A stretch of DNA of 64,000 nt from Malania oleifera (GCF_029873635.1 NC_080422.1:7161764-7225763); one strand, 5' to 3'. Positions 10,883-23,453 are shown, counted from the first letter of the stretch. Made by a program: numbers and translations. The notes: generated by a model from the letters alone, not told the origin.

Positions 10883-13024
10883 TGTAGAGACTCGAAAAAT
10901 AATAGTAATTGCATAATAAAGAGAAAGGGAGATTAATAGGAGGAAAAGGAAAATCCAAAAGGGAAAAAAGTTGGGTTCATTGACGAATGTCCTTATGTGG
11001 TTCATGGATGAGCTTCAATGTCTCGTTGACAAAGAGATACCAAGAGGGGGTAATTCAGACCCTTTGGCTCATCAACGAACTCATCACTTTCGTCGACGAA
11101 CTCCCTTTATAAGTTCATCGATGAGTCCACGTGTCTTGTCAACGAAGCCACATGGACAGCTATCTATATATAGGCAAAAATCACGTTGCCAACAAGAAAT
11201 TTCATTCCTTTTCACTTTCTCTCACTACATTTCGGTTTCTCCACCTTCTCTCTACGATTATGACCTCGATTTTTTCCGTTTTGACGATCAAAAGTTGCTA
11301 CAATGATCCCGGGGAGATTCTCTACAACTTAACTGGAGCAGAATGTTGATTTGAGTATCTTGGCCACCATCCCAAAATTAGGGTAAGTAAGTAATTTTAG
11401 GGTTTATGTGCTTATTTGAAATTTCGGAACCTAGAAAATGTGTTAATATACTGGGGTTTGAGTTGAGTGAATTGGGGTGAATATGATTTTAGGGTTTGGA
11501 GTTTGGAATGCCGTAGGCGTGATTTAGGGCTTTTAATAGGTTTTGCAAGAATCGGGTAAGGGAATAGATTAAGCCAGGTATTTTCAGAAATTTATTTATA
11601 ATTTAATGTATTTTTGGGAATACTAATAATTAATGTATTTTTGGAAATACTGATGTTGAATTGAGAAAATAGATTTTATAGCAAGTTATAGTATTATACA
11701 AAGTAGAACTCACTCGTGTGGCATAAGTATAAATTTAACGTAAAATCAGTATGTTAAAAAAGTTATTATTTCAAAGAATATGTATGGTTTTCAATAATTT
11801 TCAGAAGATCATAGACAGTACATATGTTAAAGATATTTCCAATATATTATGATATGATAATCGACGCAGATACCGAGATATGATAGTCGGCGCAGATGTT
11901 GTGATCAGTTTTATTATGATGATTTATTCAGAAATTATGAAATGACAGTTCTTATTCAGAAAATATGTAAAAGTCAAATTTTATTATAGAAATATGAAGA
12001 TTTTGTTTACGAACAAAAATATATTATGTGAAATGTACTATCTAGTAAAAGAACCCGGATGGTTACGTATATTAAGAGCACGATACGGTAGCTAGTTAAT
12101 TAGATCAGTGTAGTATGATACCCACTGAGTACCGACCCCCAGAGGTTGTCAGTGAGTAGGCTAGGCAGACCAAATTGGGTATAGCCGACAGTGCAACCAC
12201 ACTGTTCAGGAAGGGTAGGTACGTGGCCGATTAGCCCGGAAGTGTAGACGGTGTAGTAGGATACCCACTGTGTTACTGACCCCTAGAGGTTGTCAGTGTA
12301 GTAGGCTGGGTAGGCCTGGTTGGGTGGGTAATCGTGCATAGTTATGTTATGTTTGACTTAACTTGGTAAGTCATCCAGTATTAAGTCCACCCTACGAGCT
12401 GCATAACCTAGATCATGAGGGGTGGAGTCATGATACACAGATTTAAATCCAGGATATAATTTTAGTAAAATACAGATTTAACAGATGATTTTTAAGATAT
12501 GAAAATTCATTATGATATAGTATGTTTAAAAGTAGAGATTTTCATATGATATCAGTTATAGCTTAAGATATGTATATATTACAGTTACATTATTTGCAGT
12601 ATATGTTTATAGTGTGATAATACTCACATTGTCACACACTGATATTAGTCTATTTCCCATACTGAGAGGTGTCTCACCCTAGCATTACAAATATTTCAGG
12701 GAATCCTGACAGATGAGTGGAGCGAGCTCCGTGATAGAGGAGTTTGTAGGTACTACCCAGTTGCAGGGTAAGTAGTCGGGTCAAACTCATGATAGATTTT
12801 TGGGGTAAATATGTGTATATGTAGAAACAGTGAAACCCTGGTATTGCATATATGTAAACTGTATTTTGGTTCTGCTGCTTTGGTAATATGTACATATGTA
12901 TAAACAGGTAAATCCTCGGTACTTATGGGTCCAGGTTGACTTTGATTGTGTATTATGGTATCAAAGTATTATTAGAGTAATAATATTTTATGTAAAAAAA
13001 TGGTTCTAAAGTCAAGGCATTACA
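10883..13024 (+). repeat. Gypsy-2 5' LTR
   Basis: It runs TGTAGAG...GGCATTACA, 2142 bp. A palindrome array (10977-11145) is followed by a TATA box (TATATATA near 11164) and a pyrimidine-rich leader. A roughly 150-bp tandem duplication appears at 12110-12330 (GATACCCACTG..GAGGTTGTCAGTG twice). The primer-binding site TGGTATCAGAG lies at 13028-13038. Confidence 0.93.
10977..11145 (+). promoter_or_regulatory. Palindrome array upstream of TATA in Gypsy-2 LTR
   Basis: Seven degenerate copies of TCGTCGACGA start at 10977, 11002, 11023, 11069, 11090, 11115 and 11136. Spacings are 25, 21, 46, 21, 25 and 21. Only 11090 is exact. The others mostly differ by CpG transitions. The TATA box starts about 20 bp after the last copy. 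Function is unknown. The position suggests an enhancer or a binding array. Confidence 0.75.
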
Positions 13025-13392
13025 TTTTGGTATCAGAGTTTAGGTTGCTAGGTTCTATAGACTTTAGTGTGCAGCAGAAACAATACAAGAGTATAGGAAT
13101 AGATCAAGAATTTAGAGAGTTAATGCTTGGGAAATTAAGATGAGTATTTAGGGTTTTGTTCCGTAATCGGGAAGCAGGATTTTTGTAGTGGGTTCTGTGT
13201 TTTTCTTAGGGTGACGATTTCATGAAAGTCATAGTAAATTATGGTCGAGTTGTGTTTCTCAGTTGCTGGACTGAATCTTAAATTGAGAATAAGGACGTTA
13301 GGTTAATTAAGGATATAATATGTCAGTTAGATAAATATGTTAGTTATGTTGTGCAGACAGGGTCCTCATACTATGTTTAACTTCTTTCCAGG

Positions 13393-13743
13393 ATGGACCC
13401 TAAAGGTAGTAGTTCTCACGCCAGTGGTGATGATGGTGTAGGCCCATCTAGTGCGGGCGCTAGTGATTTAGAAGCGGTTTTGCGTAGTATGGCTCAGCAG
13501 GTTATGTTTGAGATTACACGGAGGTCTAGGGAGCAGGGAGGACCAGCAGCAGACCAAGGCTGCACTATAAAGAAGTTCACTAAAATGAATCCTCCGATGT
13601 TTTCAGGAGGAGCTGATCTTGCAGTTGTTGAAAACTGAATGTAGAAGATCGAAAAAATACTAATGGTGCTTCATTGCACCGATGAATAAAGGGTCCTATA
13701 TGCCACATATAAGTTGACAAGTGCGGCTGAGAGATGGTGGACA
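13393..13743 (+). pseudogene. Gypsy-2 gag, first part
   Basis: The ATG at 13393 opens MDPKGSSSHASGDDG, followed by an acidic/Ser N terminus and the gypsy Gag landmark KMNPPMFSGGADL. Stops replace expected residues near 13636 and 13646 (TGA, TAG) and at 13686. The Gag core continues to AERWWT at 13743, where solo LTR A is inserted. Reading resumes in frame at 15859 after removal of the insert and one copy of GGACA. Confidence 0.9.
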
Positions 13744-13754
13744 TGCAACAAGGT

Positions 13755-13939
13755 TCGTCGACGAATATAGGGGATTTGTCGACGAGCGCATAAGGGATTT
13801 CATCGACGAAGCCACGTCTCGTCGACGAGAAAATACGGAGAGAAGTTTTGGGGCAGCTTGAAATTCGTTGACGAGGGTGGAAGTTCGTTGATGAAATTAT
13901 TGAAGAACTCGTCAACGAGGTGACGTGTCTCGTCGACGA
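13755..13939 (+). promoter_or_regulatory. Palindrome array upstream of TATA in solo LTR A
   Basis: Eight copies of TCGTCGACGA or its variants start at 13755, 13776, 13800, 13819, 13865, 13885, 13909 and 13930. Spacings are 21, 24, 19, 46, 20, 24 and 21, so two quartets. Copies 1, 4 and 8 are exact. The others are single or double CpG transitions. The TATA box begins 10 bp after the last copy. Confidence 0.85.
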
Positions 13940-13989
13940 ATCTAGCCCTATAAATAGTGAAAAACTCTTATTTTTATCTAATTTCAGGA

Positions 13990-13992
<3 letters not shown>

Positions 13993-14026
<34 letters not shown>
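13993..14026 (+). repeat. (CT)17 microsatellite in solo LTR A leader
   Basis: An uninterrupted CT run begins about 37 bp after the TATA box, that is at or just after the expected transcription start. Related LTRs have GA/CT-rich tracts at the same place (18637-18670 and 25320-25380 on the opposite strand). Confidence 0.9.
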
Positions 14027-14028
<2 letters not shown>

Positions 14029-15858
14029 GTCCCTCTTTCGCTTTTCTCTTCGTTTTCGGGCCTGTTTCTTGCCGGATCGAAGATCTGAGGCTACCACGAT
14101 GCTCTTGACGAAATTCTTTACAAGTCTGTCGGAGCTGATCGTTGGAAAAGTTGGGTTGGATTTCATCCCAATCTCAGGGTAAGGAATTTTATTCAGTATT
14201 TTCCTTTCCCTCAGTTATGAGAAATGTTGTAGGTAAGAAAATACTGATGTTTTTTTCTGGGGATTTTGTTTTCAGGATGTTGAGTTAGGAACCCTGCGGG
14301 TATAGAGCCAGAATTTTATAAGGGCTTTTCAGAGTTAAGGTAAGGGAAATATGCTATGATAGGAATTTTCATAATGCTATCAAAGATTTCATAGACACAT
14401 ATTTATACCAGTTTATTATACAGTATTTACAGAATATGAGTTTAAATGCTTGTGTGGCCTGAGTAGATTTTCATGTGATGAAGAAATTTATATAGCTTTT
14501 ATAATGTATCATACTATACTGAATACACAGATATAGACAATATATGCAGTTTATATAATTTTTCCCAGTATATGGAGTTATACAGAATATACAGATAGAG
14601 ATATATATTCATAGAGATTATATAAAGAAATTTACATGCATATACAGCTTTTATACGAATAGGTACTAAAAACAGATATATATATACACACACACACACA
14701 CATATACATGTATATAGTTTTACTCAGATCAGTATATATATTACAACTTTATACAGAACAGTATATACAGAGTTATAGCATGCCATGTTTCCTATTACCA
14801 TAACATACAGAGTATACAGACAGAGTATATCGACAGAGTATACAGACAGATATACAGAGGTAGCATCAAGATGCTACAAATACAGTATACAGAGATTACA
14901 GTATTTACAATACAGAAAGATAGTGTTATGGTAATCTTGGAAACATGATGAAAATAGTAAAAGAATATATATATATATATATATGTATATAGTATCAGAT
15001 CCTTGTGGAAAGATTACAGACAGATACAGTACAAATATAGATTACAGAGCACGGTACCATTGCTATATACAGATAGAGTGCAACCACATATCACAGATAG
15101 TGTGTGGGTACCGTCAGCCATGCTCAGAGAGGTTGCAGCTCCCTAGTTCACTGGGTGGAGGGGGCCGATTTTGATGAGGTAGTAGCCAGTCCCGAGCCTA
15201 GAAGTGGATGCAGTTTGGCCGGACTGAGGTAGTGTAGAGTATATTGACTTATCTAGAGGGCCGACCAGATGAAGTCTCACCTACGGGCTACACAACCCTG
15301 TCATGAGGGGTCAAATCATGACGTACATAGTCCCAGGGATAAAGCACAGTTATGTATATGTATACAGTTTTACAATATATGATGAGTATAGTATGATATT
15401 ATCAGTATGAAAAGTGAAAAATACAGACGATACAGTGTACTTTAAATTGAGAAAGAAAGATATGCTTTATAGATTATTTGTTGCATTACAGTTCAGTTAT
15501 TATTTAAAAAGTATCCTTAACTTAGTTGTCACACACTAGTAATAGCATATTTCCACTTACTGAGTATCGACTCATCCCATTACTTTAACATTTTTCAGGT
15601 GAGCCAGTTAGGCGAGCAGATCAGGCTCGCAGATAGAGAGTATTTTGATTACCATGGTTATAGGGTGAGTTTTTGGCAGAGTTGTATATATTTTTGAGTA
15701 GATGATGCTGGAGGGGTATTTTTGTATGGCTATGGTCTGTATACACTAGATTCTGGTATTGTATAGTATACATGTGAATGGTTGTATGATTTATGTTCCT
15801 GCTACTTAGGTATAGATATATAAATAAAATGATAGAATTTTGAGGACGTTACAGGACA

Positions 15859-16458
15859 ACCGTGAAATTTCTTGAGGAACAAAGACCCGTACCGGTGGCC
15901 ATGTCATGGAACCGATTCAAGGAAATGTTCTTTGATCATTATTTTCCTCCTACTATTAGAGAAACTAAGATAGCAGAATTTATGAATCTGAGATAGGGGC
16001 AACTGACGATTCAGTAATATGCAACAAAGTTTATCGAGCTATCACGTTTTGCTCCCTTCATCGTTCCAAATGAGGTGAATAAGGCGAGAATATTTGAGAG
16101 GGCTTTGAGACATGACATTCATAGACAGGTGGTAGTACTAAAGGTGCAAGATTTCTCTAAATTAGTGGATAAGGCCACAATGGCAAAGGAGAGTAGCCAG
16201 AGGGATGTGGAGACGTCGAGTCATAGGAAGAGGCCCACACCTCCGGGATTCCAGGCAAGGTCCAATCGAGGCCCTTGGAGGGGAGACAGATCCGGAAGAC
16301 CTCCGAGGCAAGAGACGGGGAGACGGGAGGTTCAAGGCGAGCAGGCATATCCACTTTGTCTTACATGTGGAAAGAGACATAGAGGAGAATGTCAAGCAGG
16401 GAGGAATGTTTGCTACCGATGTGGTGGACCGGGTCATGTAGCACAGGACTGTCATATG
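15859..16458 (+). pseudogene. Gypsy-2 gag, second part with two zinc knuckles
   Basis: It continues the Gag core (KFLEEQRPVPVAMSW, then FKEMFFDHYFPPTIR) through stops near 15995 and 16015 into a clean stretch from 16075. That stretch carries the RFAPF..ALRHDIHRQV end of the capsid, a basic Gly/Arg-rich linker and a double zinc-binding end. The first motif is CLTCGKRHRGEC, the second CYRCGGPGHVAQDC with all Cys/His present. It ends at a TAG at 16459-16461, where related polyproteins usually continue. Confidence 0.92.
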
Positions 16459-16559
16459 TAGTATAGTACTTTTCCTGCTCCCAAACTATTTGGAAGGAAT
16501 ATCTAGGCACCTAGGGGTGGCAGCTAGTAGAGGAACACAGCTCCGGCGAGAGTCTATGC

Positions 16560-16740
16560 GTTGACACTGGGAGATATTGAGGCAGCAGATGACGTTGTGA
16601 AAGGTATGATTATTACTTTATCATATAAAGTTGTTGTTTTATTTGACTTAGGTGCCACCCATTCATTTGTGTCAGTCGGGTATGTCAAATTGACTGGAGT
16701 TGAGACACAGTTGTTAGATATAGATTTGTTAGTAGCCGGC
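16560..16740 (+). pseudogene. Gypsy-2 protease fragment fused to 3' LTR
   Basis: The retropepsin active-site segment reads VVLFDLGATHSFVS, with DLG where the lineage usually has DSG. It continues through VETQLLDIDLLVA and then runs without a break into LTR sequence (GGCGCAGATGTCGTGATCAG, matching the 5' LTR from about 11887). Everything from mid-protease through RT, RNase H, integrase and the first kilobase of the 3' LTR is deleted. Confidence 0.88.
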
Positions 16741-16982
16741 GCAGATGTCGTGATCAGTTTTATCATGATGATTTATTCAGAAATTATGAAATGACAGTTT
16801 TTATTCATAAAATATATAAACATCAAATTTTATTACAAAAATATGAAGATGTTGTTTATGAATAGAAATATATTATGTGAAATGTATTATCTAGTAACAG
16901 AACCTGGATAGTTACGTATATTAAGAGTAATACCGTAGCTAGTTAATCAAATAAGTGTAGTAGGATACCCACTGAGTGCCGA

Positions 16983-18998
16983 AGTCACGCCCCGAACTCG
17001 TAGATGGGTCCCAGGTGTGAATATAGTAACCTAACTTGTCTCTGTATCAATTAAAACATACATGATACAATACAATAAGAGGGTCCGACCTCGTGGGGTA
17101 CACGGATGCCCTACACATATACACATATACATCCATACTTATCAGTAGTTACGCAGCAGAAAATGTATCATCTATCTATATAACATACCATACCAGAGTC
17201 TGTACAAAACTAGGATACATGAACCCATACAATACTAAGGTATATAATCCCACAAATACCGTACATACTCCGGGTGTCAACAAAACCTATCACGACAACC
17301 TAGTTACAAAACTCGTACCTAAGCAGGCACTAACAGTAGCTAACGACACCCCCGCTTCCGATCACTAGGATGCTAAATACGACTACCTGATGGACCTGAA
17401 AACATTGTACGTACATTTGGGGTGAGACACCTCTCAGTAAGGAAGAAAGCAGGTTATATCAGTGTTTGTCATACCAGTGTTATTTTACGTAAAACATAAC
17501 ATTATACAATACGATACAGTTTGAAAACATTTTCATATAGTTCCATACAATTCCATACAGTTCTAGTATTTTCACAAATGCATTCTTGTAGATACAATAC
17601 CCAAAACATACAGTCAGTGTCATCACAGTAATACGCAACTACGCTATGAAACCCAAAGCTTCAAGCGATTACATTGCCAATACGATGTATCTCACAACAG
17701 TATGCAACTACTCCATGAATCCAAAGTTCCACAGCGATTACATTGCCAACACGAAACTACTCCACGAAACCTAAATCTTCACAGTGATTACATTGCTATA
17801 CAGTGTAGCTCACACCCCTCGGTGACCAATCGGGATACGTAGTGATATTTCACACCCTCGGATATAGAGTCGAGCACTCTCGCTCATGGTTTTCACACCG
17901 ATACATGGTGCAGCATACTGTAATTAGCCGCCACTAGCCGATTTCACAAAACCTGGAATCATTTTGGAGCTCACACTCCTATACATTTCAGCGTACGGTA
18001 ATTAGCCGCCACATAGCTGTTTTACAAATACCTAAAACAACTACATACAACCATACATACCACACTTATTTGGTTTATGGCAAATCATATCATTCTCCAA
18101 TTCAAGTATACCGTTTATGCAAATATGGATAACAATCATCTCAATAATATAGTTTAAACAAAACAAACGGTTTTCCAAACAAAGTAGAGATGATACCCGA
18201 AATTCTCAAATTTTCCAAAAAATTGTAACCCAAAAATATCGTATTTTACCTAATAGATTTCCCCAAATAAGTTACCAAAACATACATACGATCGTAACCT
18301 ACAAGCTTACCGATCTCGATTTCGAAAATAAATTGATATAAACTGAATCCCCTTACTTTAACCCGAATTCCAACTACGAACTCTACGGTCCCCAAAACTA
18401 CAAACCGAGACTCCAAAACCTACAATCCACAGTACAATACATGCTTACAATTCATACTACTACCCATATTCTGAATCAGAAACGAAAACCGAGCCTTACC
18501 TTGATTTTAGCTCAAAACTCGAAATCGCTCGAAACAAAATTTCGATCCGCTAGAAATGTAGAGAATCCTTCCCTGATCCTCGCAATAACATTCAATTTAC
18601 GAATCAGGCGACGAACAATGAAAAATCAAGAGAGGGAGAGAGAGCTTCGAGTTCTAGAGAGAGAGAGTAAGATTTTTAAACAAACTTAGCTTGGAAGCAA
18701 CCCTTTTTGATATTTATAGCCCTTTGACTCAAGTGAATTTGTCGACGAATTGGCGTCCTCGTCGATGAGTCCGCCATTACCTTCGTCGACGAGACGATGG
18801 CCTCATTGACGAAGCGAGGTTCCAGATTTTTTCCAAAATCCCTCGGGATCTCCTCATCGACGAGACACTGAATTTCGTCGCTGAGAACAGAAGGGAGTTC
18901 GTTAACGAACTCTAGCTTCGTCGACGAAGCTTGCCCAAATTACCACTTTACCCTTCGTTCAAATATTAAATCCATATACCATGGTTCGAGTTCTTACA
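16983..18998 (-). mobile_element. Solo LTR B (gypsy) inside Gypsy-2 3' LTR
   Basis: On the minus strand it starts TGTAAGAACTCGAACC (18998) and ends near GGCGTGACT (16983, terminal CA changed to CT). Perfect duplication GCCGA flanks it at 16978-16982 and 18999-19003. It is 2016 bp and of the same family as solo LTR C at 23591-25706, as shown by shared stretches such as TGGGTCCCAGGTGTGAATA. It has a TATA box at 18711-18718 (minus) and a palindrome array at 18739-18927. Confidence 0.94.
18739..18927 (-). promoter_or_regulatory. Palindrome array upstream of TATA in solo LTR B
   Basis: Eight copies start at 18739, 18759, 18783, 18803, 18854, 18875, 18899 and 18918 with spacings 20, 24, 20, 51, 21, 24 and 19. 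Copies at 18783 and 18918 are exact TCGTCGACGA. 18875 is the one copy with a non-CpG change. The TATA box lies 20 bp to the left, downstream on the minus strand. Confidence 0.87.
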
Positions 18999-19884
18999 GC
19001 CGACCCCTAGAGGTTGTCGGTGAGTAGGCTGGGCGGACCAAATTGGGTATAGCCGACAGTGCAACCACACTGTTCAAGAAGTGTGGGTCGGTGGCTGATT
19101 AGCCCAGAAGTGTAGACGGTGTAGTAGGATACCCACTGTGTTACTGACCCCTAGAGGTTGTCGGTGTAGTAGGTTGGATAGGCCTGTTTGGGTAGGCAAT
19201 CATGCATAGTTATGTTGTGTTTGACTTAACCTGGTAGGCTAGCTAGCATTAAGTCCAGCCTATGGGCCGCACGACCCGGATCATTAAGGGTGGAGTCATG
19301 ATACACAATCCAGGGTATAATTTTAGAAAAATAAAGATTTAACAGATGATTTTTAAGATATGAAAATTCATTATGATATAGTATGTTTAAAAGTAGATAT
19401 TTTCATATGATATATGTTACAACTTAAGATATGTATATATTACAATTACATTATTTGCAGTATATGTTTATAGTATGATAATACTCACATTGTCACACAC
19501 TGATATTAGTCTATTTCCCTTACTGAGAGGTGTCTCACCCCAACATTACAAATATTTCAGGGAATCTCGACAGACGAGTGGAGCGAGCTCCATGATAGAG
19601 GAGTTCGTAGGTACTACCCAGTTGCAAGGTAAGTAGTTGGGTCAGACTCATAATGGATTTTTGGGGTAAACATGTGTATATGTAAAAACAGTGAAACTCT
19701 GGTATTGTATATATGTAAAGTGTATTTTGGTTCCGCCTTAGGTAATATGTATATATGTATAAATAGGTAAATCTCTGGTACTTATGGGTCCGGGTTGACT
19801 TTGATTGTGTACTATTGTATTAGAGTATTATTAGAGTAATAATATTTTATGTATAAAAAATGGTTCTAAAGTCAGGGCGTTACA

Positions 19885-20683
19885 CATCATTAGCAGAATT
19901 TTCTTCATTCTTCTTCTTAAGACTTTTGCATTGCCTCCTAAAGTGACATGTTTCCCATAGTTCCAGCATTGTACTTGTTGGCCTGATCTAGATTTACTTC
20001 TGTTTCGATTAGAATTTTTGGATTTTGATCTGCCCTGATTTGAATTTCGATCAATACCTCTGCCTCTTGTCTTAAGATTTAGGGCAAAACTAGATCCTGA
20101 GGTTTCACTTGCATATTTTCTACGAATCTCCTCTGCCAGAATTAAATCCCGTTTGTCATTGTACTTCAGTTTTTTTTTTCCTATAGAACTGCTTGTTGTC
20201 ATCCTCATTGCCTCCCAATTGTTTGGAAAGGAAGCCAAAACGATCAGTGCACGAATCTCATCATCAAAATCAATTTCTATAGGTGACAATTGATTTGTAA
20301 TAGTGTTAAACTTGTTCAAATGTTGTGATATTGATGCATTCTCTGCCATCTTCAAATTGAACAGTTTCTTCATTAGATGCACTTTGTTGTTTGCTGACGA
20401 CTTTTTATACATACCAGACAAAGCCTTCATCAGATCTGTTGTGGTCTTCTCCTTTACAACATTGTGTGCAACATACCTAAACAGAGTTAACCTGATAACT
20501 CCCACTACCTCTCTGTCAAGAAGAGTCCATTCCTTATCCTTCATAGTCATAGGTTTTTTCCCCTAGAAGCGGCAAATGCAACTTCTTCCCATAAAGATAA
20601 TCCTCGATTTGCATCCTACAGAATGTAAAGTCTGTGCCATTGAACTTTACTATTCCAGGTGCCTAGTCTGCTTCCTCTACCAT
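19885..20683 (-). pseudogene. Copia-2 gag
   Basis: The start codon at 20683 lies about 40 bp from the LTR/primer-binding site. A stop follows within seven codons and a frameshift near 20550. The open part (20550-19885) has the copia Gag run EWTLLDREVVGVIRLTLFR, then KLFNLKMAENASISQHLNKF and a basic Arg/Ser tail. It ends in a damaged zinc knuckle (CWNYGKHVTLGGNAK, second Cys and others lost). It is cut at 19885 by Gypsy-2. Confidence 0.87.
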
Positions 20684-20722
20684 TGCTCCCACTCAAACCT
20701 AACCCTAGGCTCTGATACCAGT

Positions 20723-21124
20723 TGTAAGGAAATTATCATGAAATTACCAAAAGCTTGTGAGAAACAAAATAAAGAAAAGCACATGCCACAAGAAAAATAA
20801 AGATAATCGCACCCACAAGACAATATTTACGTGGTTCGGCTATTTGCCAACGTCCACAAAGTTGCAGGGATTTCACTATTATCAGGAAAAAAAAATACAG
20901 AGTGCAGCAGTACAGTTTTTTCTTCTCTTTCAAAAACTACGTCAATTCATAAACCTTAATCACCAAAACAACAATTTTGATATCCTGTGCACAAGATTCA
21001 CAATGGGCTACAACATGTGCTAAAAAAAGCCTTCGTTCCATGGACTAAGCCTCAATAAAAATCTCCCATTAAAAAAACACGCAACATCCGAATCAAATAC
21101 AACTAGACTCCACAACGCCCAACA
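20723..21124 (-). repeat. Copia-2 5' LTR with primer-binding site
   Basis: 402 bp, TGTTGGGCGTTGTGG (minus start, 21124) to ...TTTCCTTACA (20723). The primer-binding site TGGTATCAGA is at 20711-20720 on the minus strand. It differs from the 3' LTR by many substitutions and small indels, so the copy is old. Confidence 0.92.
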
Positions 21125-22249
21125 ACACTGACAATAAGGGGATGTCCTTAGAGTTGTAAACTTGGAAGGAGGAGAAAATCTAGAGGGAGACCTACTAAAG
21201 ATGAATGCTTCTTTTATCATGAGAAAAATACAGTGGAAGAAAGATTATCCTAAATTGCAGCAAGAGAATAAGGGCAAAGCACCTTCTAATGCTTAAATAT
21301 CCAAGCGTGATGGTAGTGAGTCATATTTTTCTCTTATTGGAACATCTTCAACACATTAATGTGGTGAGTGGATTTTGAATTATGGTTGTTCATATCACAT
21401 GTGTCCTAATAGGGAATGATTTTCTAATTTTGAAAAATTAGATGGCGGGGTTATTTTTATGGGAAATAAAAATACCTGGAAAATAATTGGAATATGTTCA
21501 ACACAGTTGGAATGTCAAGATGGAACTGTTAAAACCTCAACTGATGTTAGATAAGTTTCAAGCTTAAAAAAAATTTGATCTCATTAGGTGCCTTAGAATC
21601 TAAAGAGTTCACTATTACTTTGAAAGATGGAACATTAGAGTTTAAATCGGGTGCGCTTGCGGTGATAAAAGGTATTAGGAAAAATAATTTGTATTATTTT
21701 CAAGGTAATACAGTTATTGGCTCAGCAACTATTGTTTCTGAGAAAGATGCAAGTTCAGATACAACCAGGTTATGGCATATGCAATTAACACATGCGAGTG
21801 AAAAATCTTTGCGACAATTGGTTAAGCGAAACTTGTTGAAGGGTGCAAAGGTATGTAAGCTTGAATTTTGTGAACATTGTATTTTGAGAAAACAGACAAG
21901 AGTGAAATTTGACACTGCAACCCACCGAACTGAAGGCATTTTAGACTACATCCACACATATGTATAGGGGCCTACCAAAAATGATTCATTGAGTGGTATG
22001 CATTATTTTGTAACTTTTTTTTATGATTTTTCCATAAGAGTTTGGGTGCACGCTATGAAAAATAAAAATGAAGTGTGATATTTTCCTTAAATGGAAAAAA
22101 TTAGTTGAAACCCAAACTAGTAGAAAGATCAAACAACTCATATTAGATAATGGTGGTAAATACATGAGTGATATATTTATAAAGGTATGTCAAGATGAAG
22201 ATATTGCTCAGCACTTTACAGTTAGAAATACACCACAACAAAATAGGGT
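21125..22249 (+). pseudogene. Copia-1 late gag, protease, pre-integrase and integrase start
   Basis: This segment resumes the Copia-1 polyprotein after Copia-2. It has a degenerate zinc knuckle (ECFFYHEKNTVEE), a weak protease region with stops (DSG not intact) and GAG-pre-integrase near 21770-21900 with LWHMQLTHASEKSL and FCEHCILRKQ. The integrase reads LDYIHT, a broken first-Asp region and ILDNGGKYMSD with the second Asp. It stops at NTPQQN (22243), where Gypsy-1 is inserted with duplication AGGGT at 22245-22249. Confidence 0.87.
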
Positions 22250-23453
22250 TGTAACGCCCCGACCCGCCACGTGGGGCTTGGGGTGCTACTTTAGTGACGT
22301 TTGTGTACCTGATACTATATTCATCATATAATAGTAGAGGAAATAAATGATACATTCTCCCAAAGTACATTACTAGAATTCTAAACAACCTTTATAAACA
22401 AATGTCTCTAAATATCCATATTACAGACCATATTACAATACAAAACCCAACTCAATCCATACGACCATATTACATATCCAGGGACCTTAAACATAACTTA
22501 AATACATTAGAGTTCTTACAGACACTCACAAAAACTAAACTGGCTATCACCCCATCCCGGAGTTCACTAAGCATGATCTCGAGATGGTCCTAAAAAGATG
22601 AATTGTATATTAGGGTGAGACACTTATCAGTAAGGCAGATTAAGTTAATATCAGTGTGTGGCCAACGTGAGTTTTAATGTATACAAAATATCATCAATTG
22701 TTAATTAACCACAGTTATAAAATCGCTCTCCATCCATACTCACACACACACACACAATTATTTATCAGCGAAAGTTCCTAAGGATAGCGAAGATTACACG
22801 TCCATACATGTAGCTCCCCTTTACTCTAATACGTTATGCAACCGGTTAGCTACAACTAATACTTATCAGGGTACTAGTCTTTCTCAGCAAGCCCTCGGGC
22901 AGAAAGTTTACTTCGCTATAGACATTCATGCATTTTAATTCATATACAAATACTCACACCTTTTCAGTTGAAAAATATGCATTTTATTCCTCAGTATAAA
23001 CTAGTTCAATAAATAATAACACCATTTACATAAATTAACAGATATGCTTAAAAGACACTCCCTAGGACTAAACACCATTTACTTCCCTTATGATACGAGT
23101 TGTGCGGCCCGACGGCTAGACTTATGCCCCAGAGGATCAGCCCAGATATAGTCAAAGTAATCATCTGCAAGTACGTTTACATGCATCCACAACTCAATTG
23201 CAGATCCGCTAGCCTTACCACTTCCTGATCCAGCCCCCAGAAAAGGTACTTCATCCTTACACAAGCTAAATGGCAGAGACCACCCTACACCTCTCAGTAT
23301 AGTGTGGGCGAACATGGTCTCAATAATTCCCTAACAACGGTACCGTGCTCACAATACAACTGGTCCTCAGGGTTCTTAAACCATATCATGCAATTTAAGT
23401 AATAAAAACTGTAGTATAAATCCTAATTCATTTACAACCTACCATTTAATAAA

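Larger units (their letters stand above)
13744..15853 (+). mobile_element. Solo LTR A (gypsy) inside Gypsy-2 gag
   Basis: It runs TGCAACAAGG...GACGTTACA, 2110 bp, with perfect duplication GGACA (13739-13743 and 15854-15858). It has no internal domain or second LTR, so it is the product of LTR-LTR recombination. It holds a palindrome array (13755-13939), a TATA box (TATAAATA, 13949-13956), a (CT)17 tract and many TATACAGA-type short repeats (14400-15000). Orientation is taken from the TATA box and array order. Confidence 0.95.
10883..19884 (+). mobile_element. Gypsy-2: gypsy element nested in Copia-2, pol mostly deleted
   Basis: The element starts TGTAGAGACTCG and ends GGGCGTTACA with a perfect 5-bp duplication CATCA (10878-10882 and 19885-19889). 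It has a 2142-bp 5' LTR, a primer-binding site, gag with two zinc knuckles and the start of protease. The rest of pol and the first kilobase of the 3' LTR are missing. Two solo LTRs are inserted in it, each with a perfect duplication. Gag sequence and LTR size suggest the Tekay/Del lineage of chromoviruses, which is an inference. Confidence 0.95.
16735..19884 (+). repeat. Gypsy-2 3' LTR, 5'-truncated and carrying solo LTR B
   Basis: It aligns with the 5' LTR from about 11885 to its end, so about the first 1000 bp (U3 with palindrome array and TATA) are missing. Solo LTR B occupies 16983-18998. The last bases GGGCGTTACA match the 5' LTR end with small differences. Confidence 0.9.
7276..21124 (-). 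mobile_element. Copia-2: copia element nested in Copia-1 gag
   Basis: Related LTRs at 7276-7711 and 20723-21124 face the same way and enclose a copia internal domain on the minus strand. The flanks are GCACT (7271-7275) and ACACT (21125-21129), a 5-bp duplication with one mismatch. Removing the element restores the Gag reading of Copia-1. Its own internal domain is split at 10882/19885 by Gypsy-2. Without that insert it is about 4842 bp. Confidence 0.93.

Noticed and set aside
14400..15000. Runs of TATACAGA/ATATAC words as a separate satellite
   Set aside because: They lie wholly inside solo LTR A, lack a constant period and look like low-complexity drift of the LTR.
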